From: Thalassoglobus polymorphus
Lineage (GTDB): Bacteria; Planctomycetota; Planctomycetia; Planctomycetales; Planctomycetaceae
Length of the DNA stretch: 64,000 nt
Assembly: GCF_007744255.1 (NCBI RefSeq)
Contig: NZ_CP036267.1
Span: 5,654,001 to 5,718,000, forward strand
Reading direction: 5' to 3'
The position numbers and the translations under genes are program-made. This document shows, piece by piece, positions 54,646 through 62,963 of this stretch. Position 1 is the stretch's first letter. Every line of letters begins with the position of its first letter. The notes beneath the pieces are model-generated. The model worked only from the letters and a program-made list of their open reading frames with translations. It did not search any database and was not told the origin of the DNA.

Positions 54646-56244
54646 TCACTCGACTCGCAGAATACGGTGTCCTTCGAAAACTTGTCCGTTGCGGCCTTTT
54701 GCAGTGATTGTCACGCGGTGAACGCCGAGACTCAGGTTGTCCGGGATCGCTCCCTTCCACAAGTGAGTAGAGGCCCTCGGCTTAGGAAGTTTTCTCCATG
54801 CAGATTTGTTTTTCTCCAGGATTTTCGCTTCTGCTTCGACGGTCTTCTTGTAGTTTGGATCGACTTCACGAACCCTTGCGATTTCGACCGGATCGCCACC
54901 GTCTATCGCCATGGTGACAGTCGCATATTGATCTGCATTGAAGATATTCGCATACACAAACATCTTGTTCGATTCTCCATGAGGGACAACTTCGGGAGCT
55001 TCGATTTCCATTTGATAATCCGAACCTCGTCCAGCTGCGAAGTAGTCGAGTCGGTAGTCATTGCCGTCGAAGTTCAAAATCGAATACCCGTTTGGAGCAC
55101 CGTCCGCCATTGTCGTGTGCGGAATGCCGCGTTCGTCAGGAGCACCACCCCACCAACTTCCGGAAACGGTAACATTGATGATGTGGTGATGTGGCTTGGG
55201 GCCTTCCCAGCCATCGGCATCCGTAATCCAGACATGCTCGTGAGTGTGAGTATGTCCGGAAATCGAAATGCAAAGAGGTCGCTTCTCGATCAAGCGATAC
55301 AGGCCGTGACGATCATGGACTCCGATGATCGGAATGTGCATCATGAGAACGACCATCTGCTCTTCCGGGATTTGTGACAGGTCCGTTTCGATGAATTTCA
55401 GCTGCTCTTCCCCAAGCCCTCCACGATATGTTGGCTTTCTTCCTTCAGCTTGTGGGACAATCCACTCGACATTATCCAGTACAATGAAGTGGACGGGACC
55501 ATAATCAAATGAATAGGTTGAAGGACCGTAGATACGTTCAAATGTCTCGTCAGAGAACTTGTGCTCTTTCGCGTCACGATTGACGTCATGATTTCCGACG
55601 ACGTTGTACCAGGGAATTCCGATCATCGCGATCGACTTGTTGATTCCGTCCATGACGTCGAGGTCATCAAAAACGATATCTCCCAAGGTCACGCCGAACG
55701 ATGCGTCCGTTCCGATTAATTCTTCAACGACATCATGTGTGATGTAGTCAACTTCTTTCTGATTGCGTGGCTGAGGATCACCAAACATGACAGCTTTGAA
55801 ATTGTCTGGTTCTTCCTGAGGATAGAGCGGAAAGTCGACAGATTTCGGTAGCGGCCCCGTGGGTGCGACTCCAGCAAACTTGGACATCGGCGACCCGCCA
55901 GGTTTATGTGTGTAGTAGAACCGTGGAAGTTGATGCTCGTTGACAGGAGTCCGCCAGTTGCGAGGCTTAATTACAAAAATTGTTGTGTCGTCATCGATTG
56001 GAATTTCATAGCGACCATTGGCGTCGGTGAGGACAATGTCCTGTCCATTAGAAACGCGAATACCCGAGAGGGTCTTTTCTCCAGAATCGAATTTTTGGTT
56101 CTCATTTTCATCGTGATACACAACACCTTTCGCTGTCGGTGGAGTATCAATCCGTTCAGGTTGATAGGCCCGTGACGACGAGACAACAAACAACCCCAAA
56201 CCTAACACTCCGAATACCACCGTGAGTGAAATCAATCGAGACAT
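54646..56244 (-). CDS. Secreted calcineurin-like metallophosphoesterase
   Basis: Exported phosphoesterase of 532 residues with three parts. After a signal peptide (LTVVFGVLGLGLFVVSSSRA) comes an Ig-like/SdrD-type domain (GVVYHDENENQKFDSGEKTL, the MetallophosN pattern). The central metal-binding core has FGDPQPRN, TLGDIVFDDLD, VVGNHDVNRD, MMHIPI and SGHTHTHEH. A C-terminal beta domain follows (YATVTMAIDGGDPVEIARVRE). All metal ligands of the calcineurin fold appear present. It is monocistronic on the minus strand. Possible substrates include phosphodiesters of glycans, nucleotides or lipids. Confidence 0.9.
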   Translation of the reverse strand: MSRLISLTVVFGVLGLGLFVVSSSRAYQPERIDTPPTAKGVVYHDENENQKFDSGEKTLSGIRVSNGQDIVLTDANGRYEIPIDDDTTIFVIKPRNWRTPVNEHQLPRFYYTHKPGGSPMSKFAGVAPTGPLPKSVDFPLYPQEEPDNFKAVMFGDPQPRNQKEVDYITHDVVEELIGTDASFGVTLGDIVFDDLDVMDGINKSIAMIGIPWYNVVGNHDVNRDAKEHKFSDETFERIYGPSTYSFDYGPVHFIVLDNVEWIVPQAEGRKPTYRGGLGEEQLKFIETDLSQIPEEQMVVLMMHIPIIGVHDRHGLYRLIEKRPLCISISGHTHTHEHVWITDADGWEGPKPHHHIINVTVSGSWWGGAPDERGIPHTTMADGAPNGYSILNFDGNDYRLDYFAAGRGSDYQMEIEAPEVVPHGESNKMFVYANIFNADQYATVTMAIDGGDPVEIARVREVDPNYKKTVEAEAKILEKNKSAWRKLPKPRASTHLWKGAIPDNLSLGVHRVTITAKGRNGQVFEGHRILRVE

Positions 56245-56526
56245 AACCTGTGTTCCATGCTAAAACTGAGACTTCCGAAGTGAGAAGCCTAGCAGCTTAT
56301 TCGGAGCAATGCATTAGAACAGACCGATGCTTCTCAGCTCTGCGAGAAGCTTGCGAAATGCCAGCAGAATGGCAGTAAAAGCAAGTGAAATGCCTCCAAA
56401 ATCCTTGCAGAACCCCGGTAAAAAGCCTGTGAAAAGCTCATGAATAATCAGTGAAGAGAGCGTCATGCCTCAGAGGGTATGACGCTCTTCGTGAAAGCGA
56501 ACGTATCCGTGGACCCCGAAATGGGA
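56245..56526. other. Spacer with hairpins, no gene
   Basis: About 280 bp between two minus-strand genes. GCTTCTC/GAGAAGC (56329-56350) and AGAGCGTCAT/ATGACGCTCT (about 56457-56488) are short inverted repeats. The second lies about 40 bp past the stop of the small membrane protein gene and could be its terminator, but no T-tract follows. Confidence 0.4.
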
Positions 56527-56913
56527 CTACTCCAACGAGTTGATGAGTTGGGACATCACTGGCAGGGCTGTCACAACAAACAGGGTCGTTAAGGCGAGAA
56601 TCAGCACAAAGATGATCGTCTGGCAAATGACTTTGTTGCGACTCTTCCTAAGAACCAGATGCACGACTATTCCCAAAATTCCCAGTAAGGGAAAAATCGC
56701 AGCGAAGGGAACGCTCATGGTCAGCTGAGTCAACGCGGGGACTTCGAAATCAAAATCTTCAAAAACCTTGGTCGCCATCCTGCTGTATCGAAAAATCATG
56801 ATCGAGCCGATCACTGTGAGCAGAGTATTCACTGCTAACAAGACCGATCCAATCCAGTCGCTCAGCGGCGAGATCGGCAAATCGTGATCTGTTCGTCCTG
56901 TCTGATTGTTCAT
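56527..56913 (-). CDS. Small three-helix membrane protein, function unknown
   Basis: About 128 residues with three predicted membrane helices (SVLLAVNTLLTVIGSIMIF, VPFAAIFPLLGILGIVVHLVL and TIIFVLILALTTLFVVTALPV). The segment KVFEDFDFEVPALTQLTM between the first two helices is reminiscent of the conserved loop in GspF-type secretion proteins, but the protein is far too short to be one. The ATG at 56913 (MNNQTGRTDHD) is preferred over an upstream frame. Planctomycetes have several such short proteins. No role can be assigned. Confidence 0.62.
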   Translation of the reverse strand: MNNQTGRTDHDLPISPLSDWIGSVLLAVNTLLTVIGSIMIFRYSRMATKVFEDFDFEVPALTQLTMSVPFAAIFPLLGILGIVVHLVLRKSRNKVICQTIIFVLILALTTLFVVTALPVMSQLINSLE

Positions 56914-57274
56914 GAATCCCTGACGTGTAAATTTGAGAATCGGTAAAGCGGTTTGCTCTCCCGTGAGCCCGTTTTGAGCCAGTTTTGAGCCAGTTTTACC
57001 AGTGAATTGGCTGTTCGCCACGTCGCAGAACGTGATCACCTGCTCGAAAGATATTCCAGAACTGTGGTGATCTCATAATTTGTCATCTCATCATACAACT
57101 GCCCCATGATACAACTGCATCACCGAGCTGTGAATGTCAGGTGGCAAACCAGAGCAGCCGAGTGATGTCGAGCGGGATTTCATAGGGAGAGTCGGCATTC
57201 ACGGCTGCGATGCTTGCTCGAAAAACCGTTCGGGGTCGTTTCCTGCTCGATCAGGAGCTGCGTGGTTCAACTTC

Positions 57275-57295
57275 TCCATTTTTTGAAAAAATGGA
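57275..57295. promoter_or_regulatory. Perfect A/T-tract palindrome
   Basis: TCCATTTTTTGAAAAAATGGA has perfect ten-base arms around a central G. It could be an operator or a terminator-like hairpin without a nearby gene end. It is 390 bp upstream of the DAHP synthase start. Confidence 0.3.
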
Positions 57296-57574
57296 AGACT
57301 GGCCCCGGTTCTGAACATTCCACGGTCGAAGCTCCATGCACGGTGGGTTACAATCTGCACTGGAAATTGACGTTCGATTCTGAATGAACTCCCTGCCGAG
57401 TTTCTTCAAATCTGCATCAAGATGCCCTCGTGCAACCAGCTGTCTAAGAATTGTTTTTTAAATTCGAATTTCGTCACTCTAACAATTTCGGCTCTTAAAT
57501 ATTGAGTCAATCACTCATGACAAGGTCTTCCGGAGTAGCCTCTGGCTCATTCTGGCAAACCTGTACAAGTGACC

Positions 57575-57592
57575 GTCATTCCAGTGAATGAC
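57575..57592. promoter_or_regulatory. Operator-like dyad upstream of DAHP synthase
   Basis: GTCATTC and GAATGAC are exact inverted repeats separated by four bases (CAGT). They are about 93 bp before the start codon, in the expected promoter region. The binding protein is unknown. Confidence 0.25.
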
Positions 57593-57684
57593 AACGATTT
57601 CAATAGAATTGTTAGCGTTTCTAAAGCTCACTCCAACTTGGCACAAACAACGTGCTACGACTCCCTGAATACTGGAAAAACATA

Positions 57685-58713
57685 GTGATTATTGTCCTGA
57701 AGCCCAACTTTTCCGAGGAACAGTTACAGCACATCTGTCAAAAAATTGAAGAGATGGGCTTTCGTTACGAACTGAGCCGAGGAGTTCAACGGACTCTGCT
57801 CGGCGTCATTGGTGAAGAAGACGAACTGCGAAACGCCCCGCTCAAAGCAATTGCCGGTGTGGAGGATGTCCTCTCTGTCCTGAAACCTTTCAAACTTGCC
57901 AGCCGCGAATTCCACGAAGAGGATTCCGTTTTCGAGCTTGGTCACGGTGTGAAAATTGGCGGTGGGTCCATGGCTCTCATCGCGGGACCGTGTGCGATTG
58001 AAGGACCCGAAATCCTTCTCGAAATCGCTAAAGAGGTCAAAGCTGCGGGTGCGAATGTCTTGCGAGGAGGAGCCTTCAAACCTCGAACCAGCCCGTACAG
58101 CTTCCAGGGGCTTGGCGAAGAGGGTTTGAAGATTCTTCGAGAAGTCGGCGACGAAACGAAAATGCCTGTCGTCACTGAGGTGATGGACCCGCGACAGGTC
58201 GATTTGATCGACCAGTACACCGACATCCTGCAAGTCGGTGCTCGCAACATGCAGAACTTCAACCTCCTGATGGAAGTCGGAAAAACCGACAAGCCAGTCT
58301 TGCTGAAACGCGGAATGAGCGCCACCGTCCAGGACCTTCTGATGTCTGCTGAGTACATCATCGCTCATGGGAATAAGCAGGTGATTCTTTGTGAACGTGG
58401 GATTCGCAGCTTCGATTCCTCGACACGCAATCTGCTCGACCTGGCGATGGTTCCGAATGTCAAAGGACTCTCACACTTGCCGATTGTCGTTGATCCCAGC
58501 CACGCGACCGGTCGTCCCGATCTGATCCCCAGCATGGCGCTGGCAGCGGTCGCTGCAGGAGCGGATGGAATTCATATCGAAGTGCACAGTTGCCCGGAAA
58601 AAGCGATGAGCGACGGTCCACAGGCACTGTTGCCAAACCAGTTCACCGAACTCGCGAAGCAGATCCAGGAACTTGCTCAAGTCTTCAATAAAAAAGTTGC
58701 CACAACACCTTAA
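57685..58713 (+). CDS. 3-deoxy-7-phosphoheptulonate synthase (type I beta-like)
   Basis: First enzyme of the shikimate pathway, joining phosphoenolpyruvate and erythrose 4-phosphate. The 342-residue protein has the short N-terminal ferredoxin-like regulatory domain ([18 protein letters not shown]) followed by the barrel with [62 protein letters not shown] and [14 protein letters not shown] place the start at the GTG at 57685 (IIVLKPN...), where relatives begin; a GTG at 57652 would add 11 residues. The N-terminal domain suggests feedback control by an aromatic amino acid or prephenate. Confidence 0.95.
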   Translation: MIIVLKPNFSEEQLQHICQKIEEMGFRYELSRGVQRTLLGVIGEEDELRNAPLKAIAGVEDVLSVLKPFKLASREFHEEDSVFELGHGVKIGGGSMALIAGPCAIEGPEILLEIAKEVKAAGANVLRGGAFKPRTSPYSFQGLGEEGLKILREVGDETKMPVVTEVMDPRQVDLIDQYTDILQVGARNMQNFNLLMEVGKTDKPVLLKRGMSATVQDLLMSAEYIIAHGNKQVILCERGIRSFDSSTRNLLDLAMVPNVKGLSHLPIVVDPSHATGRPDLIPSMALAAVAAGADGIHIEVHSCPEKAMSDGPQALLPNQFTELAKQIQELAQVFNKKVATTP

Positions 58714-58832
58714 GGACCTGTCACCTGTCCGGAAACCCGATGGACTGGGGACAAGCTGGAGAGTGCCCCAATTGAGGACAGGGCACTTGCGTAGACGATT
58801 CACATCCTGACCAAGACTTCAGAGGAGAATTG

Positions 58833-60407
58833 ATGAGCACTCACAGAATTCGACTGACTTTACTGAGTAGTTTGTTGTGCAGCCTGCTGGCATCCACAGC
58901 GACTGCGGACGTCAAAACGCCTGCTATTTTCGGGTCAGGAATGGTCCTTCAGCGAGAGATAGATGTCCCTGTCTGGGGATGGGCTGATGCTGGTGAAGAA
59001 GTGACTGTCTCGTTTCGCGACCAAAAAGTCTCAACGAAAGCTGGGAACGACGGGAAATGGCAAGTCAAACTGAAGCCGCTCAAAGTCGGTCAGCCAGGAA
59101 CATTGACTGTCGCTGGCAAGAACAAGCTTGAATTCAAAGATGTCCTTGTTGGGGAAGTCTGGGTGTGCAGCGGTCAGTCCAACATGGGCTGGTCGATCGC
59201 CCGTGGTCTCGATGCCGACCTTGAAGCCGCTGCGGCTCAAGATCCTGATGTTCGACTCTTTCAGGTTCCATTGACCACTGCTGAAACTCCTCAAGAAGAC
59301 GTCAACGCCGAATGGCGAACTGCTGCTCCAGACAACGTTTCCTCGTTCTCAGCTGTTGGATATTTGTACGGCCGACAGTTGCACCACACGTTGCGCGTGC
59401 CAGTTGGTGTGATCATGACTGCCTGGGGTGGAACACGAGCAGAGGCTTGGACCAGTCCCGAAGCCATGGCGAAAACAGAAGCCCTCAAACCAATTGTTGA
59501 CGCTTGGGATGAACGGGCAGCCAAATATGATGCTGCCAAGGCGAAGGCTCAGTTTGATACTGCCATGAAAAGCTGGACCGAACGGGCAGCCAAAGCAAAG
59601 GCCGCCGGAAAGCGAGCACCAAGACGACCACAAATGCAGGGGCCGCCACGCAAAGATCGGCATCACTACAGCACTCTCTACAACGCAATGGTTGCTCCGT
59701 TGACTCCGTACGCGATTCGAGGAGCAATCTGGTATCAGGGAGAATCGAACGCAGGACGCGCAGAACAATATCGCACGTTAATGCCGACGATGATTCAAAG
59801 TTGGCGAGATGCCTGGGGACAGGGGGACTTCCACTTCTATCAAGTTCAACTTGCCAACTTTATGGCCATCACGGATAAACCCGAAGAAAGTGCCTGGGCA
59901 GAGTTGAGAGAAGCTCAGGTGATGGCTGGCGATGCAATTCCGAATGTTGATGCGGTATGCATCACCGATATCGGAGCCGCGAAGGACATTCACCCCAAAG
60001 ACAAACAGAACGTTGCTAAACGACTCGCACGCTTGGCACTCGTCGATATCCACGGAATGAAGTCCATCACACGATCAGGACCAACCTACAAGTCGATGGA
60101 AGTCAAAGGGAACAAAGTGATTGTAACCTTCGAAAACCAGGGCTCTCCATTGGTCTCCTACTACAATGAGCCGTTGACTGGATTCGCGATTGCTGGCAAA
60201 GACAAGCAATGGGTTTGGGGAACTGCGAAAATCACCAGTGCCAACACAGTTGAAGTCTCCAGCCCGGAAGTCAAAGAACCGGTCGCTGTCCGATACAACT
60301 GGGCAAACAACCCACAAGGGACGCTGTACAACGCAGCGTATCTTCCGGCGTATCCTTTCCGATCAGACGATTGGAAAGGCGTTACAGTCGGCGCCGTAAC
60401 ACCATAG
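58833..60407 (+). CDS. Sialate O-acetylesterase (SGNH hydrolase)
   Basis: Secreted esterase of 524 residues that removes acetyl groups from sialic acids or related glycans. The signal peptide (LTLLSSLLCSLLASTATA) is followed by a beta domain (AIFGSGMVLQREIDVPVWGW). The SGNH domain has the nucleophile GQSNMGW, the WGGTRAEAW segment, GAIWYQGESNAGR and the catalytic Asp-His pair DIHPKDK. An Ala/Lys-rich helical insert (about 230-275; AKAKAQFDTAMKSWTERAAK) separates two parts of it. AGAGGAGA precedes the ATG at 58833. It is followed by a clear terminator, so it is a single-gene unit. Confidence 0.93.
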   Translation: MSTHRIRLTLLSSLLCSLLASTATADVKTPAIFGSGMVLQREIDVPVWGWADAGEEVTVSFRDQKVSTKAGNDGKWQVKLKPLKVGQPGTLTVAGKNKLEFKDVLVGEVWVCSGQSNMGWSIARGLDADLEAAAAQDPDVRLFQVPLTTAETPQEDVNAEWRTAAPDNVSSFSAVGYLYGRQLHHTLRVPVGVIMTAWGGTRAEAWTSPEAMAKTEALKPIVDAWDERAAKYDAAKAKAQFDTAMKSWTERAAKAKAAGKRAPRRPQMQGPPRKDRHHYSTLYNAMVAPLTPYAIRGAIWYQGESNAGRAEQYRTLMPTMIQSWRDAWGQGDFHFYQVQLANFMAITDKPEESAWAELREAQVMAGDAIPNVDAVCITDIGAAKDIHPKDKQNVAKRLARLALVDIHGMKSITRSGPTYKSMEVKGNKVIVTFENQGSPLVSYYNEPLTGFAIAGKDKQWVWGTAKITSANTVEVSSPEVKEPVAVRYNWANNPQGTLYNAAYLPAYPFRSDDWKGVTVGAVTP

Positions 60408-60448
60408 TCACTGACGTAGAGTAAACGGACGTTGGATACTCAGAATGG

Positions 60449-60489
60449 CCGGGGCGATGTGAATTCAAAAGATGATTTCATCGCCCCGG
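60449..60489 (+). terminator. Rho-independent terminator of the sialate esterase gene
   Basis: CCGGGGCGATG and CATCGCCCCGG form a perfect 11-bp stem with a 19-base loop, followed by TTTTCG. It lies 41 bp past the stop codon. Confidence 0.85.
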
Positions 60490-60528
60490 TTTTCGTATCC
60501 CCTCTGGGCTGATGATTCGTCAGTCGTT

Positions 60529-60732
60529 AGAGCAAATCCAATACTGGTCTTTACGTACTGCCTCGTGGCGAGCATTCTATGAAGTCGTGAAAGTGCCCTT
60601 CACGGGCACGACAGGCATTGGAAATGCTCTCAAGCAAATCTGAAATTCGTCTTAACAGTACTGTCTCGTGGCATCAGCGTATGGGCTTATGAAAACGTAC
60701 TTCGCGGACACGAGAAGCATTGAAAATGCTCT
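60529..60732 (+). repeat. Two tandem family B repeats before crcB
   Basis: The first unit has AGAGCAAATCC at its left end and GGAAATGCTCT at its right end, with CTGCCTCGTGGCGAGCATTC and CCCTTCACGGGCACG inside. The second unit has CTGTCTCGTGGCATCAGCG, TTCGCGGACACGAGAAGCA and the right end TGAAAATGCTCT. The crcB start is 17 bp past the end, so the repeats occupy its promoter region. Confidence 0.75.
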
Positions 60733-60748
60733 AACCTGAAAAATCAAC

Positions 60749-61144
60749 ATGCATTGGCTGGCCGTTGCACTGGGAGGAAGTTTGGGAGCGATGACTCGCT
60801 ATGCCCTGAGCTCCTGGATGATTCGAAAGTTTCCGATGGGGACGTTTTTCGTCAACGTTGCAGGCTGCTTTCTCATCGGCCTGATTCTGGCACTCTCCGT
60901 TAAAATGGACTGGCCCAGCCCGAGGGTGCGCGCGTTTCTCGTTGGTGGGTTTCTGGGATCATTGACGACATTTTCAACGTTCGCGTATGAGTCCGTCATC
61001 CTGTCAAAACAGGAGAGCCTTTCGATGGGAGTGCTGAATCTCGCTGCGAACTTAATTGTTGGGTTGCTCTTCGTATGGGGCGGAATTGTTCTGGGGGAAG
61101 CGATCGCTGCCTCCTCTATCGCCGAGGCGTCTCTTGGGGAGTAG
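60749..61144 (+). CDS. crcB: Fluoride exporter CrcB (Fluc)
   Basis: Small dimeric inner-membrane fluoride channel of 131 residues with four helices. Key motifs are GGSLGAMTRYALS, FPMGTFFVNVAGCFLIG and GFLGSLTTFSTFAYE, which include the pore-lining Asn and Phe/Thr. No fluoride riboswitch was recognised upstream; repeat DNA fills that space. Its last 29 bases overlap the end of the convergent DUF1598 gene. Confidence 0.94.
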   Translation: MHWLAVALGGSLGAMTRYALSSWMIRKFPMGTFFVNVAGCFLIGLILALSVKMDWPSPRVRAFLVGGFLGSLTTFSTFAYESVILSKQESLSMGVLNLAANLIVGLLFVWGGIVLGEAIAASSIAEASLGE

Positions 61145-62519
61145 CTGATCCTCCGCTGTTCCACCACCAATTCTTGGTCACAGTATTTGGCTGAAACCGC
61201 TCGCTGTAGAGCCGCGGTTGAACTTCCGTGTTGTTGATCACCTGGTTCATGCGAATTGTGACTCCGCCAATCAACCCAAGCAACATTCCGCGTGAAGACT
61301 TACGATACGTGGCTGCCGACTTCACAAATTTTGGAACAGGGTACGATTCCAGCGGGAGTCGTTCATCGTTCAATAAAGTTGCGATCCCGGTTGTATCGTT
61401 TCCGAATGGGCGTTCTGATTTCACGAGTGCCGCAACGAGTGAGAGGTCGTACAAGCCCTGAAGCTTGGCAAATGCGGTATTCGCATTTGCCAGCTCGTCA
61501 AACTTCTCGGAAAAGAGTTGTGCAAACTTTTCCGTCGTCTTTCGAGTGAAGTCGGCATCTCGACGTTGACCACTTGCGTCGGCGATTTCCTCTTGTGCCA
61601 TCAGTTGGGCACGCTGACCTTTGATCTCGAATACCGATCGGGAATCGTTCGTCCCGATGCTTTCGTAACTGGGGACGAACCACCAACGCTGAAGACTGTT
61701 GCCTTGCGGAATGAGCAGCGAAAGATGGCTGCGGACTCCTCGCACTCCAGAGGGTTCCGTCCCTAGAGCGATTTTCTTCATGCGTAAATCTGCTTCTGCC
61801 AGAGCCAACGCGAAATGAGAATCTTCCGGGACACCCCAAATCGAAATGACTTGATTCGCCAGAATTTTCCCCATCATTTGATAACGTCTTTGTGCAACAG
61901 ATGTTGTTGTGGCATTGGAATTTCGACGAATATAGTTTTGCAGATTGCCCATGTTTTCATCGGTCGGATCAATCGAAACTCCCATCTCGGGTTGACCGCC
62001 CAGCGTCGCACGGAGTGCCACGACGAGATCGTCCAATTGCAGCGGCGGACGACCAGATGAAAGGCCAACAAGTTGTCCGTTTGGCCCGGGAGCGAATCCT
62101 TCTGCTGGCCCCACGATGAGCATGTCGTTGTTCGCCTGATCGACAACGATGAAGTCAATCCGTTGCAGGCCAGCCAAATACCGCAGCGAAGCGGGGATTT
62201 CTTCCCCCGCTTCAAGAGCCTGTTTCACGGCGGCGTCCAGTTGTTTTAGAGAGAGCGTTCTCGCTTCGGACTCTTCGATCACGCTCGCGTTGAGCTGTTC
62301 TTTCGAAAATTCTTCCTGAAGTTTTCTCAGTGCCGTTTTACTGATTCGCTTCTCACGCGTTGTCCCCAGAACCCCTTCGCCATCGATGATGATCCCGCCG
62401 AAATTTTGAAATCCGCCGCCTCCACCATTATTCCCACCAAACTGGGCAAAGAGTTCTGCGCCAGGGAGCAAGAAGCACGAAGAAAGTGACAGGGCAAAAC
62501 AGAGAAAAGGCGTTCGCAT
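61116..62519 (-). CDS. DUF1598-type secreted hypothetical protein
   Basis: Exported protein of about 467 residues. The signal peptide FLCFALSLSSCFLLPGAELFA precedes a Gly/Asn-rich stretch (QFGGNNGGGGGFQNFGG). The central region, IDFIVVDQANNDMLIVGPAEGF, is typical of the planctomycete DUF1598 domain. Later segments are RRYQMMGKILANQVISIWG, KFAQLFSEKFDELA and SSRGMLLGLIGG. No catalytic motif is seen. The ATG at 62519 is preferred. Function is unknown. The 3' end overlaps crcB by 29 bp in convergent orientation. Confidence 0.78.
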   Translation of the reverse strand: MRTPFLCFALSLSSCFLLPGAELFAQFGGNNGGGGGFQNFGGIIIDGEGVLGTTREKRISKTALRKLQEEFSKEQLNASVIEESEARTLSLKQLDAAVKQALEAGEEIPASLRYLAGLQRIDFIVVDQANNDMLIVGPAEGFAPGPNGQLVGLSSGRPPLQLDDLVVALRATLGGQPEMGVSIDPTDENMGNLQNYIRRNSNATTTSVAQRRYQMMGKILANQVISIWGVPEDSHFALALAEADLRMKKIALGTEPSGVRGVRSHLSLLIPQGNSLQRWWFVPSYESIGTNDSRSVFEIKGQRAQLMAQEEIADASGQRRDADFTRKTTEKFAQLFSEKFDELANANTAFAKLQGLYDLSLVAALVKSERPFGNDTTGIATLLNDERLPLESYPVPKFVKSAATYRKSSRGMLLGLIGGVTIRMNQVINNTEVQPRLYSERFQPNTVTKNWWWNSGGSATPQETPRR

Positions 62520-62889
62520 TTCCGAGGCTCCAGTAAACTGAGTTCGAAGTTCCGGCACGTTATTCCCGACACTTTATCGCTCTCGCTACCCGTGAGATCA
62601 CGGTTCTGGAAGGTAAACGCAAGGTTTCACGAAGCAGAACGAGAAGGGCACCATTGGATGTGCTCTGGCGTTTCAAAGTGAAAGTGTCTGGCGAACGCGC
62701 GTAACTTCATCGTATCAACGTTCGATTCATAAACGCGAAGAAGAATTGTTTTGAAACAGCGATTTTCTCGTTCTTCAAATCTTTTCATCCCTGAGAACAT
62801 TCAAAGGGGATGTGGGATTCGAAAAGTGGAGCAATTGGCGCCCATTCGCATCCCGCACCTCCCACACGTCCTGATTTCCATGGTTGTCT

Positions 62890-62955
62890 GCCCCAGCTTG
62901 TTGGCGAGCAGTCTATGGAGTCATGGAAGTGGTCTTCACGGGTGTCCGGTAGGGA
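62890..62955 (+). repeat. Dispersed repeat family B, degenerate copy
   Basis: GTTGGCGAGCAGTCTATGGAGTCATGGAAGTGGTCTTCACGGGTGTCC aligns with the 60560-60620 unit (GTGGCGAGCATTCTATGAAGTCGTGAAAGTGCCC...), allowing several changes. It lies at the end of the spacer, just after the trkH stop. Confidence 0.55.
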
Positions 62956-62963
62956 AAGTTGTT

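Larger units (their letters stand above)
56914..57684. other. Long spacer with palindromes before the DAHP synthase gene
   Basis: About 770 bp without a supported gene. It holds a triple short direct repeat (GTTTTGAGCCAGTTTTGAGCCAGTTTT, near 56970-56998, 11-bp units) and a perfect 21-bp palindrome at 57275-57295. A GTCATTC/GAATGAC dyad lies at 57575-57592. The last two could be regulatory sites for the synthase. Confidence 0.4.

Noticed and set aside
60640-60748. Fluoride riboswitch before crcB
   Set aside because: I could not find the expected conserved bases; repeat DNA fills the space.
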